From: Gammaproteobacteria bacterium
GTDB lineage: Bacteria; Pseudomonadota; Gammaproteobacteria; Pseudomonadales; Litorivicinaceae
Reading direction: 5' to 3'
NCBI GenBank assembly: GCA_002730235.1
Contig: PBZS01000008.1
Span: forward strand, 13,952 to 48,179
DNA length: 34,228 nucleotides
Translations under genes and position numbers: made by a program
Notes under the pieces: generated by a model
Told to the model about the DNA's origin: nothing
Seen by the model: the letters and a program-made list of their open reading frames with translations, nothing else
Database searches by the model: none
Part shown: piece after piece, positions 1 to 9,102 of the stretch
Layout of the letters: each line of letters begins with the position of its first letter
Position numbering within the stretch: position 1 is the stretch's first letter

Positions 1-920
1 TGAGCCGCGAACGGGTTAGCTTGGCTCACCTCATTGGTCGCGGATACAGTCACTGTGATCGGGCCATGTGTAACAGCAGCAGCTGTCACCCTAACATTTC
101 GACTTATCACAACCGTCCCGGTACGGCTATTAATCACGACCTTTGCTGCTGGCTCTCCTGGATTGACGTCTAAGTTCTCAATTAATGACAGAAAAGACAC
201 CCGAGAGTTTGGGTCCTCCGGTGCGCGGATCGCGATGGATACGCCGTCAAGCGCCTTCGCTGTTTCGTCGCCGAAAATAGTATTCACCTTGTCGACGATT
301 TCTTTGGCCGTCGTGAAGTCGCCGTCTCTTACGTTTAAAACAATGTGCTGAGAGCGATTGAAGGGGGACTCCACCATACGCTCCACGGAGGCGCCGTTCG
401 GGATTCGTCCTGCTGTGGGTACACCGATAACGACCTCGTCACCAGCGCCATTGACCTCAACGCCCGTTGAGGTCAATGCGCCCTGAGACACCGCGTAAAC
501 CTCACCATCGACACCCCGCAAGCGGGTCAAGATCAGCGTCCCGCCCCTCAGAGACTCGGCGGACCCGATGGTTGATACGTTGACATCAATTCTTTGCCCC
601 GGCTTAGCAAACGGCGGCAGATCCGCGGTAACCATCACCGCCGCGACGTTAGCCGCTTTAATGCTCGTCGCCTGAACACCGGCAACATCAAAATCTGAAA
701 TGACACCGTCTACGTTGACGCCTAGCCGGCTCAACACTGAACGAAGAGATTGTCCCGTGAATGGCACATTACCGCCGTCACCAGTTCCATTCAGCCCAAT
801 GACAAGGCCATAACCGATTAACTGGTTAGATCGAACCCCCGCAACATTCGTCAGATCCTTGATGCGATCGGCAAGGGTAGAGTTAGCTATTATTAACAGA
901 ATCGTTAGTAACCAGCGCAT
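1..920 (-). CDS. flgI: Flagellar P-ring protein FlgI (C-terminus cut by window edge)
   Basis: This reading frame is not in the ORF track because its stop lies outside the window. Reading the minus strand from the ATG at 920 gives an open frame of 306 codons to position 1. It starts with a short signal peptide (MRWLLTILLIIANSTLA) followed by DRIKDLTNVAGVRSNQLIGY, which is the typical mature FlgI start, and later GLNGTGDGG. The last visible residues (EVSQANPFA) match the region near the FlgI C-terminus, so about 60 residues should be missing. FlgI assembles the periplasmic P ring around the rod in the peptidoglycan layer and needs the chaperone FlgA, encoded at 9698. A clear ribosome site (AGGGGAA) sits in the 11-bp gap after flgH. 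It belongs to the flgB-I operon. Identification is secure. Confidence 0.96.
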   Translation of the reverse strand, partial: MRWLLTILLIIANSTLADRIKDLTNVAGVRSNQLIGYGLVIGLNGTGDGGNVPFTGQSLRSVLSRLGVNVDGVISDFDVAGVQATSIKAANVAAVMVTADLPPFAKPGQRIDVNVSTIGSAESLRGGTLILTRLRGVDGEVYAVSQGALTSTGVEVNGAGDEVVIGVPTAGRIPNGASVERMVESPFNRSQHIVLNVRDGDFTTAKEIVDKVNTIFGDETAKALDGVSIAIRAPEDPNSRVSFLSLIENLDVNPGEPAAKVVINSRTGTVVISRNVRVTAAAVTHGPITVTVSATNEVSQANPFAA

Positions 921-931
921 GATATTCCCCT

Positions 932-1600
932 TTAAAACGGCCACAGACTGAACAATAAATTAGTGCCCCAAGGAGTGCGCTGAGCGTTTGCGCTAGACCC
1001 CACACCCTTGTATGTAATCTGCGCACTCGCTATCCGCTTCGATTGCACTGAGTTATCAGGTTGAACGTCACCGGGGCGAATGATTCCCTTCACCTGGATC
1101 ACCTCTGATCCTGTTGAGAAGTTGACGATCTTTTCGCCGCGGATAAGCAGATTTCCGTTGGGGTAAACCTCGACGACCTGCGCTGTCATAGTTCCCTTAA
1201 AGGTCGCGCTCTGGTCCAGAACTCCTGATCCCTCGGAACTTATCTCGTTCTCTTCCTGAAGATCCTTGGACAAGAAGCCGCCGGGGCTGCCCCACTTCGC
1301 TATCTGCAAAGGCGAGAACACGTCGTTCTTAGTTTTCTTAGACGCCTTGTTGCTGGCTGTTGCATCGGCGTCCATTGACTCGTCTAGCATCACCATGATC
1401 ACGTCGCCGACCTGGTAACTCTTCTTCTCACCAAACCAACTGTCAGCGTTAGAGCGACTGAAAATTGAGCCCGTCGGAATAGAAGACGCTACCCTAGGCT
1501 GAGGGATCACCGGCGCATACTCTGGCGACGGACCGGCTACCTGCTGTGAGGCGCAACCTGTCACCAAGAATATGAGATAGATAAGGATAAACAAACGCAT
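932..1600 (-). CDS. flgH: Flagellar L-ring lipoprotein FlgH
   Basis: FlgH forms the L ring in the outer membrane, where the rod/hook passes through. The protein starts with a lipoprotein signal peptide and lipobox (FLVTGC, lipidated Cys about residue 16). It then shows FlgH-typical stretches such as YQVGDVIMVMLDE, a central GSGVLDQSATFKGTMTAQVV segment, and NLLIRGEKIV near the C-terminal third. At 222 aa it is of normal family length. The track start at 1603 is a TTG directly before an ATG at 1600; I prefer the ATG, which has AAGGAA about 8 bases upstream. It lies 11 bp downstream of flgG and 11 bp upstream of flgI in one operon. Confidence 0.96.
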   Translation of the reverse strand: MRLFILIYLIFLVTGCASQQVAGPSPEYAPVIPQPRVASSIPTGSIFSRSNADSWFGEKKSYQVGDVIMVMLDESMDADATASNKASKKTKNDVFSPLQIAKWGSPGGFLSKDLQEENEISSEGSGVLDQSATFKGTMTAQVVEVYPNGNLLIRGEKIVNFSTGSEVIQVKGIIRPGDVQPDNSVQSKRIASAQITYKGVGSSANAQRTPWGTNLLFSLWPF

Positions 1601-1611
1601 CAATCAGTTCC

Positions 1612-2397
1612 TTATAGGTTCTGGTTCAGGAATCGGAGCATTGAGTCGACTGAAGAGATAGCCTTCGAATTGATCTCGTAGGCACGCTGGGTCTCGATCA
1701 TGTTCACCATCTCTTCAACCACGTTTACGTTAGCCGCCTCGAGTGAACCCTGCGAAATCCGGCCAGCGCCATCGCTATCTGGGTTTGTAACGGTAGGTGC
1801 TCCCGAAGCTGACGTTTCTCTGTAAAGATTCTTACCCATCGGCTCTAGGCCAGCGTAGTTCACGAAACGCGTCAACTGCATCTGACCGATTACCTCCTCA
1901 GCCGCGTTTCCGTATGGCTGAATCGAAACCGTCCCGTCCTCCCCGACGCTAATGGACTCCGCATTTGCTGGGATCACTATCGATGGCTGGATGGGCATAC
2001 CATTCGCTGTAACCAACTCTCGGTCGACAGATAATTTAAACGAACCGTCACGGGTATATGACATCGTTCCGTCGGGTTGCAGTACTTGGAACATACCCTC
2101 ACCTTGAATCGCAAAATCCAACGCGTTCTTGGTCTGGATCATCGATCCTTGGTTGTAATTTTTCTCCGTGGAAACAATCCTCACCCCAGTACCAATCATG
2201 AGACCCGTGGGAGAGATATTGTCTCCACCGGTCGAACCACCGGCCTGACGTATGTTCTGATACAACAAGTCCTCGAAAACAGCTCGATCTTTCTTGAATC
2301 CAACAGTATTCACGTTAGCGAGGTTGTTCGATATCACACTCATGCGCATCTGCTGCGCATCAAGTCCGGTTTTACTTACCCAGAGTGAGGCTTCCAT
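1612..2397 (-). CDS. flgG: Distal rod protein FlgG
   Basis: FlgG builds the distal rod that passes through the P and L rings. At 261 aa it has the normal FlgG length. The N-terminal rod-protein signature SNNLANVNTVGFKKDRAVF, the GTGVRI segment, the FAIQGEGMFQV motif and the C-terminal heptad-type helix (EEMVNMIETQRAYEINSKAI) are all present. It is exported by the flagellar type III system, so it has no Sec signal peptide. It follows flgF by 10 bp and precedes flgH by 11 bp. Confidence 0.97.
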   Translation of the reverse strand: MEASLWVSKTGLDAQQMRMSVISNNLANVNTVGFKKDRAVFEDLLYQNIRQAGGSTGGDNISPTGLMIGTGVRIVSTEKNYNQGSMIQTKNALDFAIQGEGMFQVLQPDGTMSYTRDGSFKLSVDRELVTANGMPIQPSIVIPANAESISVGEDGTVSIQPYGNAAEEVIGQMQLTRFVNYAGLEPMGKNLYRETSASGAPTVTNPDSDGAGRISQGSLEAANVNVVEEMVNMIETQRAYEINSKAISSVDSMLRFLNQNL

Positions 2398-2407
2398 TTG
2401 GTGTCTC

Positions 2408-3175
2408 CTATGACAAACTCAGCATGCTCTCGCCGCTGGTATCGTTATCTTTCATTTCACGGATGATCTTGGTTTGCATCTCGAACGAACGCATGTGATC
2501 GATGAACTTGACCAAAGTGTGCACTGGGCTTACGTTTGAACCTTCGATAGTCCCAGGTGTTAACGACGCGACACCCGTCCCGGGCTCAAAAACTTGACTG
2601 TCTTGCGTGTTGGTCATTGGCTTAAAAAGGCCATCCGTCCGTCGAGCGAGGTCAACATTTGTAGCGTCTCGGATACCTAAAACCGCGAGTTCTTGGAATC
2701 CATTGGCGGGGAGCATCGAATCAAAACCTGTAATCCTCCCATCAGTATTGATCTGGTAGGAAATACTCCCCTGTGGGAGTTGTATCGGCTTTAGCGAGTC
2801 ATCTAGGACCAGGTGTCCCTCTTGTGTTCTGAGGAAACCCTCCGGATCGAGAGTCATATCACCACGTCGAGTCCATGCGACCTCTCCATTATCCGCCAAC
2901 ACCGGCAGAACAGTTTTATTGTCCATCGCGATGTCGAGCGGCTTATTCGTTACGATCCTTGGTCCATGCTCCAGGTCAATGAGTGGCGACGTCACTGCGC
3001 GAGGAAGGTATCTTGTATCGAAACCATCGCCCTCGGTTCGGATCGCACGGTTCGCTAGTTGGAATGCCTTCTTGAAACCCGGCGTGGACACGTTCGCAAG
3101 TTCATGCGTCATGTTTTGCCGGTCAAGTCGGTACTCCGACATCGCCATATTTGCTGTGAATACCAAACGATCCAT
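2408..3175 (-). CDS. flgF: Proximal rod protein FlgF
   Basis: FlgF is a minor rod subunit located below FlgG. The N-terminus (MDRLVFTANMAMSEYRLDRQ) and the degenerate rod motif HELANVSTPGFKKAF fit FlgF. The C-terminal helix (HTLVKFIDHMRSFEMQTKII) is the usual axial-protein coiled segment. Its 255 aa are normal for the family. It begins 25 bp after flgE, a slightly wider gap than elsewhere in the operon. A sigma-54-like sequence lies about 170 bp upstream inside the flgE 3' end, so flgFGHI may have an extra start of transcription. Confidence 0.95.
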   Translation of the reverse strand: MDRLVFTANMAMSEYRLDRQNMTHELANVSTPGFKKAFQLANRAIRTEGDGFDTRYLPRAVTSPLIDLEHGPRIVTNKPLDIAMDNKTVLPVLADNGEVAWTRRGDMTLDPEGFLRTQEGHLVLDDSLKPIQLPQGSISYQINTDGRITGFDSMLPANGFQELAVLGIRDATNVDLARRTDGLFKPMTNTQDSQVFEPGTGVASLTPGTIEGSNVSPVHTLVKFIDHMRSFEMQTKIIREMKDNDTSGESMLSLS

Positions 3176-3200
3176 AATGAATTCCCGCTAGCTCTCGCTA

Positions 3201-6200
3201 TTAGCTCCTGATGTTGATAATGGTCGAGGTCAAGGTCGATGACGTCTCAATCGCTTTTGCGTTGGCCTGGAAGTTCCGCTGTGCGGTAATCAGGTCAACC
3301 AGCTCTGACGTCAAATCGACATTAGCCCTTTCCCTTGCACCAGCACGGATCGTGCCAAATCCAGCACCGCCTGGCTCACCGAGTGTCGGACGCCCAGATT
3401 CATTGGACTCTAGGAAGGTTGAGTCCCCCAACTGACGTAACCCATTAGGTGTCGAGAAAGTGGACAATACGATTTTTCCTTTGAGACCCTGGGTGCCATT
3501 CGAGTACGAAGCTGTTACCAAGCCGTCATCTGCGATGTCCACCGCGACCAAAGAACCATTCGGCTGACCATTCTGGCTCTGTGAGTTCACAGAAAAGTCA
3601 CCTGAGAACTGAGTAGATCCAGCGTAGTCGATATCAATGTTGAGGGTATTACCCGAGCCACCGATCACGACGTTATCGAGGGATATTCCACCGAGTGGAG
3701 ATATCAGGTTACCAGCCGTATCGAAGGTCAACTCACCCTTGTCTAAGAACAGGGGACGAAACTCTGGATCGTTCGTAAACTCGCGGCTCCCAGGTAATTC
3801 GGAAAAACCGGAAGTTATGTCAGTACTGTACTCCCGGAATACCCCGTTCTCGTCCTTTGTCACGTAGATTGGCCGCCCGTTCGATGTCTGCTCCGAGACT
3901 GGTGGTCGATACGTTGAGGTCTGACCAACACTCGAATCAATACCTTCGAGGCCATACCGCGATGACCCTGATACCTGGAAGAACGAAGAATCCCCGCTGG
4001 TTCCAGAAGTGAACGTGAATATTTCGTTCGTCTGGTCAAAATCGACCACAACGCCGGATATTGAATTTCCACGGTTGTCCTGCATCGCGTTGATTCTGTT
4101 CTGAAGCGCTGTCTTGAAACTGTTCAAGTTGTAGTTTCCAACAGGCAGACGAAACGTTTCCGTTACATTATCGACGGTTACTGTAAATTGGTTGGATAAA
4201 TCGTCGGTGAAAAACGTCTCGTCCGGGTCGATACTAACGGGCTTACCAAATACCTTTGCGGCAGTCGATACCACCCCTCGAACAGCCGTTGAGCCCTCCT
4301 CTGCGACTACCTCAAGTACGGCCGACGGGTTATCGGAATCAAAGCCAAATAATGTTTTAGCATCAGCAGAAACGTTTGTGATTCGCATCGCGGATGTATC
4401 ACCTGTCTCGCCGCTCGCGATGGTAAAGGTTCCACCAACTCCTCCCTCTTCCGTATTGGGAAGAAACTCAACCAATACACCATACCGCTGCTGACCCGAG
4501 TCTCTCGAAAGCTGCTCAGAACCGTTTGGAACAACCTCAGCCGGATACCGGCCTCTAGAGTCAATCGTAAAATCAGAGGATTGGGTCGTCAGGCCGAATA
4601 ATGTATTGGGCACCAAGCTGCCAGTGAGTGAGGCTTCCGCTGGTACGTTTGTGATACGGAGCTTGCTTGAGTCATCCTCAGGTGAGAAGACGAAGCCCTT
4701 AGACGCTCGGCTGTACTCTACCGAGATGTGTGTATTTGTTGCCTCGCGGATTTGACTTGTAATCTCAGCCGCCAACGATTCCTCTGTATATTGAGTGCTC
4801 GCAGGGATAAATACATCAACCACCTGTAATGGTGTGGAGGTTTCCTCGGTCCCGGTCACATCATCACCGTCCGCGTCAAATAAAATACGGAATTGACGGT
4901 TCGCATCGGAACTGACGTTAAAGAAACGCTGGTCACCAAACTGACGATTAATCTCCTGTGTCATTAGCGCCGCAACCTCTTCTCCAGAAAGCGCAGAATT
5001 CTCGGGACGGGTCATCGCTGAGAGATCGACCATAATCGCATCAGTCGCGTTGGCGTCATTGGGGTCCTCGTCGATGGTTAGCTCGAAGGCCTGTGAAAGG
5101 TCAAATGCCTCCACTCCATTGGTCGAGATCTGAGTAACGTCACCTGAAGCTAGGGCAGTCACTACGTCAGACACAACACCACTCAACAAGTTCTGACCAG
5201 TGCTCAGACCCGTCGGCTCCTCGTCAACTGTGACCGTGAAATCGGTTCCATCGATCCGGCTCACCACAAACTGGAATGCGTCGGTAGTGGATGCAGAGAT
5301 TCGATATCCTGTCCCTGCTGCTGAACCATTCAGAGCCTCTACTATCTCCGCAGTGGTTGGGGTCGACGCTAGTACTGAACCATTTGTTGTTGATGCCGAG
5401 TAAGAGGTCGTTAGCTGGTTTGAATTTGTGGATATGTGCTCGTGCAAGGCCGCATCACCACTAAGAGCGTGGTCGCCTCCGAGCGCTACTTTGAAGTTGG
5501 TGCCGTCAGCACGAATGGCCTTTATCAGATTGGTATTCAAGGTGTTGCCACTCGTATCCTGCTCCAACTCAAAAGAGTATTCCGTATTGGTCAGGCCAGT
5601 TGCGGTTGCTGATAGTGCCGTGCCGCTTACCGACGAGATATTTTCGGTCAAGGCGACGTCCCCCGACGCGATCGAGTTCCTAGCACCAAGCTTGAGTGTA
5701 AATTGTTGCGAAGTACTGTAGTCCGAGTCTCCGTCAGACAGCGACGCACCGGCACTATTCCAAGTCATCGCAAACGTAGAAGTCTCATCCACCGAATGAG
5801 AGGTCATGAAGCCTACTTTAAATGAGTTAGTCTCGTCGAATCTGTTGTCACCCGAAACACCATTGGTGATGATAAGTTTGGTGCCCGCCGTGTTAGTCGC
5901 AAATACGAGACTTGAATCGGTGGCAGGGTTTGCGTTGAGGTAACTAACAAGCGTCGCCAAGTCGACATCGTCTGACGCGACTCCAACAATCTTCTCGCCC
6001 ACGCCGTCGCCCGTCAATGCGACGGCTGCGCCAGCAGTAGCATCGGTCGATGATGCGGCCAATTGTATAGTGTTTGCGTCAACGGCTATCACATAGTAGG
6101 TGCCCGCCGCAAGTCCCGTATCGGCGGCCGTCGCGCTGTAGGTTACCTGGTCACCCGTACTGTAACCATGACCGGCTAATGTAATGCGATCGGTCAGCGG

Positions 6201-7919
6201 AGCGACGTCGGTTCCACCGGTCCAAGAAACCGGACTAGCTTCGAGTGCCTCGAGATCGTCGGCATTGACTGAATGGGTAAAAATGTCACCCGCCTCAGTA
6301 GTAAACTCCAGACCAATTACACTCGGCGTCTCGCCACCAGTCGTATAGCTGAGGTCATTCATCCCCGTGACCGACAAAGTCCTGCTGGGCCGATCTTGCG
6401 ATACCACAATGCCACTGCTTGTTGCTGACAGTGTGAATGGGGAGACGGCCGGTCCATTCAGTCCAGCCACAACATCCGCGAGAGTTGCTGCGTCACCAAG
6501 GGAAGTCAAAGTAGCTGGCGTCGTTCCGTCAGCCGCATAGGTTGCGACGTTATTGAAGGTGTATTCCTGGCCTTCAGCCGACGTAACAGTAAACTCAAGA
6601 AGGTCGGTTGAAATGAGATCCTCCACGCTCGACACCCCGATCACAGCATTCGCGCTGTTCAGAGACGTAACGATTTGAGCTGCCGAGGCATCTGCGGGTA
6701 ACGCAGCTGTTGTAAATATAGCGGCATCTGCCCCAGAAGTTCCATCCTCTTGCAGTTTGATGGACACTACGTCCCCAGACTCGACGTCCCCTGAGTTAAC
6801 AAACCCGACATATCCGCGGGCAGCCGTCGTGGTTTTGAGTGTTGTAGCCTCAGAGAGGCCTCCACCGAGGTCCGCCGTCAACGTCATCTGAATCGATGCA
6901 TTGGTGCCAACATTTTCTAACTCATCACGGTTCACGGTGAGAGTCTGTGACGCAACTATCGGGGCAAAATTCTGGCCCGCCTCGTCACTCAAATACGGTA
7001 ATTCTACAAGGCCTCCCTTTGCTTTCGCTGGCTCAGAGACGTTGGGTGACGAGAGGTCGTCAAGGTTATACTTTTGGAAGACGAGGTTATCGTTCAAGAC
7101 TACAGGTAGCTCGTTCTCTGGCACGATGTTCCCGTATTTATCTACAAACAGCGGGGTCCCACTTTGAGCGGTTGCCTGGCCTAGTGCTGGTGTAATCTCC
7201 TGTCCATCGAGCACCACATGCGTCTGCCACTTGTTGAATGGCTCGTTGGCTGAGGCTACACCTACCCTGCGGTAGAAGAATGTCAGCAAGAAGTCGTTAC
7301 CATTCTCATCAAAAATTGTTATGGCTGCCGACTTCGCATAGGTCGACGAATCTTCTGGGTTGAATGGCTTTATCTGCTCGAGGTTATTCTCGTCGATTGT
7401 TGTCAACGGCAACGACTCGGCAGGAAAGTTAATCGCAAAGTCAATGTTATCGGTGGCAACAGCCTCGCCAGTCGTCTTCGGTGCGATAAGTAACGGAATC
7501 AGCTCGGCCTTAAAGTCGGCCTTACCGAGTGAGTCAACCGATGCAACTTTTAGAAACTGGCCAGCCGAGTTGACGACCGTATTCTGTTCGTCTAGCAGAA
7601 ATGAGCCGTTACGAGTAAATAGATCCTGACCGTCGGCTGATCGCAGGGGGAAGAAACCCTCACCTGTTACCGCGAGGTCTAGCGAATTTCCGGAGAGCTC
7701 GATGTTGCCCTGCGAGAACTCCTGGGTCACCTGCTTCAGTGCTGTACCCTGACCAACGACGGTCGACGCTTTCTGTAATGGGGAGGTGGCAAAAATGTCA
7801 CCAAAGTCAGACCGTGACCGCTTAAAGCCTGTCGTTCCTGCGTTGGCAATGTTGTTTGATGTCACAGACAGCTGTGTTGTTGCAGCGTTTAGACCAGTCA
7901 ATGAGGTAAAGAACGACAT
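3201..7919 (-). CDS. flgE: Giant flagellar hook protein FlgE with about 1060-residue central insertion
   Basis: FlgE polymerises into the hook, the universal joint between rod and filament. The N-terminus (MSFFTSLTGLNAATTQLSVT, then SNNIANAGTTGFKRSRSDF, later LAVTGEGFFPL) and the C-terminus (LTSELVDLITAQRNFQANAK, ending in INIRS) are unmistakable FlgE. The length, 1572 aa, is nearly four times the usual roughly 400. The core occupies about residues 1-330 and 1405-1572. Between them lie some 1060 residues of Ser/Thr/Asp/Gly-rich beta-type sequence with loosely repeated units, for example endings such as FTFTSGTSGDSSFFQV and LIITNGVSGDNRF, resembling flagellin/hook outer-domain inserts. One segment (about residues 571-643; LAGHGYSTGDQVTY, GTYYVIAVDANTIQLA) resembles repeats of large secreted or adhesin-like proteins. 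I see no cysteine, as is common for axial proteins. The frame is open throughout with no sign of decay. It is preceded by flgD with a 3-bp gap. Confidence 0.96.
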   Translation of the reverse strand: MSFFTSLTGLNAATTQLSVTSNNIANAGTTGFKRSRSDFGDIFATSPLQKASTVVGQGTALKQVTQEFSQGNIELSGNSLDLAVTGEGFFPLRSADGQDLFTRNGSFLLDEQNTVVNSAGQFLKVASVDSLGKADFKAELIPLLIAPKTTGEAVATDNIDFAINFPAESLPLTTIDENNLEQIKPFNPEDSSTYAKSAAITIFDENGNDFLLTFFYRRVGVASANEPFNKWQTHVVLDGQEITPALGQATAQSGTPLFVDKYGNIVPENELPVVLNDNLVFQKYNLDDLSSPNVSEPAKAKGGLVELPYLSDEAGQNFAPIVASQTLTVNRDELENVGTNASIQMTLTADLGGGLSEATTLKTTTAARGYVGFVNSGDVESGDVVSIKLQEDGTSGADAAIFTTAALPADASAAQIVTSLNSANAVIGVSSVEDLISTDLLEFTVTSAEGQEYTFNNVATYAADGTTPATLTSLGDAATLADVVAGLNGPAVSPFTLSATSSGIVVSQDRPSRTLSVTGMNDLSYTTGGETPSVIGLEFTTEAGDIFTHSVNADDLEALEASPVSWTGGTDVAPLTDRITLAGHGYSTGDQVTYSATAADTGLAAGTYYVIAVDANTIQLAASSTDATAGAAVALTGDGVGEKIVGVASDDVDLATLVSYLNANPATDSSLVFATNTAGTKLIITNGVSGDNRFDETNSFKVGFMTSHSVDETSTFAMTWNSAGASLSDGDSDYSTSQQFTLKLGARNSIASGDVALTENISSVSGTALSATATGLTNTEYSFELEQDTSGNTLNTNLIKAIRADGTNFKVALGGDHALSGDAALHEHISTNSNQLTTSYSASTTNGSVLASTPTTAEIVEALNGSAAGTGYRISASTTDAFQFVVSRIDGTDFTVTVDEEPTGLSTGQNLLSGVVSDVVTALASGDVTQISTNGVEAFDLSQAFELTIDEDPNDANATDAIMVDLSAMTRPENSALSGEEVAALMTQEINRQFGDQRFFNVSSDANRQFRILFDADGDDVTGTEETSTPLQVVDVFIPASTQYTEESLAAEITSQIREATNTHISVEYSRASKGFVFSPEDDSSKLRITNVPAEASLTGSLVPNTLFGLTTQSSDFTIDSRGRYPAEVVPNGSEQLSRDSGQQRYGVLVEFLPNTEEGGVGGTFTIASGETGDTSAMRITNVSADAKTLFGFDSDNPSAVLEVVAEEGSTAVRGVVSTAAKVFGKPVSIDPDETFFTDDLSNQFTVTVDNVTETFRLPVGNYNLNSFKTALQNRINAMQDNRGNSISGVVVDFDQTNEIFTFTSGTSGDSSFFQVSGSSRYGLEGIDSSVGQTSTYRPPVSEQTSNGRPIYVTKDENGVFREYSTDITSGFSELPGSREFTNDPEFRPLFLDKGELTFDTAGNLISPLGGISLDNVVIGGSGNTLNIDIDYAGSTQFSGDFSVNSQSQNGQPNGSLVAVDIADDGLVTASYSNGTQGLKGKIVLSTFSTPNGLRQLGDSTFLESNESGRPTLGEPGGAGFGTIRAGARERANVDLTSELVDLITAQRNFQANAKAIETSSTLTSTIINIRS

Positions 7920-7922
7920 CTC

Positions 7923-8666
7923 TTATTCTCCAGTGTTTACAGTTTTAGTGGATTCAGCAGGCTCACTGCCTGCCTCTTGACCAATTCGTGTTACCTGGTC
8001 CATCGGGATCACAGCCCCGCCAGCCAGGTTAAGGTTTAGGTCACTGTTTAGGGCGTCCCAAGATACGGTCTCGACACGCGAATAAGTTGAAGGAATAACG
8101 GCTTCCGATTTTCCACTAACAACAACGTTACCTCGGACAACATAGGAGCCAGCCTGCGCCGATGTTCCGTCGGCTTTACGACCATCCCAAGCGATATTCA
8201 GCGTACCCGAGCCCTGGGGCCCGACCACCATCGAACGCATCAGTGCGCCCGACACAGGATCATAGATACCCACCTCGACCTGATCAGCTCCATACGGAAG
8301 ATTGAATTCAATAGCAGACGCGGTAGAGCCATCGGTGGTGATGCGACCCGTCTGTCCAAACACGGATTTCCCGACCAAATTTGCGCCCGTCATGATGCGA
8401 TCTGACCGGATGACATCGGCAACATCGGATAAAGAGGTCGACATGTTCGTTATCCCTTCCAGTTGCGAGAACTGTGCTAGCTGCGCAACAAACTGCTCAT
8501 TTTTCATTGGATCAAGTGGGTTCTGGTTTTGAAGTTGAGTCGTCAACAACGTCAAGAACGCATTCCGATCCAACCCATCATCTCGCACAGTTTTCACTAA
8601 ATTGGCTTCGTCATATTCCTGTTTTGTCAATATGCCCGTGTTGGCAAATGAGATATCTGTTTCCAT
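7923..8666 (-). CDS. flgD: Hook-capping / scaffold protein FlgD
   Basis: FlgD caps the growing hook and guides FlgE assembly; it is not part of the finished structure. The signature DRNAFLTLLTTQLQNQNPLD followed by PMKNEQFVAQLAQFSQLEG is the conserved FlgD N-terminal domain. The second half (VEVGIYDPVSGALMRSMVVG, GTLNIAWDGRKADGT) is the FlgD Ig-like/Tudor-like region. The length of 247 aa is ordinary. It lies 2 bp after flgC and 3 bp before flgE, which implies translational coupling in the rod/hook operon. Whether this FlgD has special features to handle the oversized hook subunit cannot be seen from the sequence. Confidence 0.96.
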   Translation of the reverse strand: METDISFANTGILTKQEYDEANLVKTVRDDGLDRNAFLTLLTTQLQNQNPLDPMKNEQFVAQLAQFSQLEGITNMSTSLSDVADVIRSDRIMTGANLVGKSVFGQTGRITTDGSTASAIEFNLPYGADQVEVGIYDPVSGALMRSMVVGPQGSGTLNIAWDGRKADGTSAQAGSYVVRGNVVVSGKSEAVIPSTYSRVETVSWDALNSDLNLNLAGGAVIPMDQVTRIGQEAGSEPAESTKTVNTGE

Positions 8667-8668
8667 AG

Positions 8669-9091
8669 TTAAGCCTTCGTAATATCTAGAGTACGCATCA
8701 TCAGCTGTTTCGCTGTATTGACCACTTCAACGTTGTTTTGGAATGAGCGAGAGGCTGCAACCATTTCAACCATCTCGGTAACTTCATTAACATTCGATAA
8801 CCAAATGAAACCTTCCTCGTTCGCTTCGGGGTTACCGGGATCATGAACCTGCCGGACTGGGTCTATCGTATCTACGATCTGATTGACCTTTACTCCACCG
8901 AGACTTTGGAAACCTGCATTAAGATCAGCTTGATCCACCAACGCTTTAAAAACAGGCCGCTTAGCTCGATAGGCTTCTTCTTCCACACCAGAGACGGAGC
9001 CAGCGTTAGCTAGGTTCGAAGCTGTGGTATTCAAACGGATTGTCTGCGCGTTCAACGCTGTCCCAGCAATCCCAAAAACATTCTTAAGCAT
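8669..9091 (-). CDS. flgC: Proximal rod protein FlgC
   Basis: FlgC is a rod subunit. The N-terminus (FGIAGTALNAQTIRLNTTAS followed by NLANAGS) and C-terminus (NEVTEMVEMVAASRSFQNNV) are standard. At 140 aa it matches the family. It lies 11 bp after flgB and 2 bp before flgD. Confidence 0.97.
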   Translation of the reverse strand: MLKNVFGIAGTALNAQTIRLNTTASNLANAGSVSGVEEEAYRAKRPVFKALVDQADLNAGFQSLGGVKVNQIVDTIDPVRQVHDPGNPEANEEGFIWLSNVNEVTEMVEMVAASRSFQNNVEVVNTAKQLMMRTLDITKA

Positions 9092-9102
9092 CAGAGACCT
9101 CC

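Noticed and set aside
34-351. 105-aa plus-strand ORF
   Set aside because: Antisense shadow of the partial flgI gene, whose reading frame on the minus strand is clear.
6890-6912. TTGGCAC box on the minus strand inside flgE
   Set aside because: The -12 position reads CATCG without the essential GC.
3201-7919. Possibility that flgE is two genes fused by a frame error
   Set aside because: One uninterrupted frame, a gradual change of composition, and hook-type repeats throughout; no second start or separate gene function is visible.
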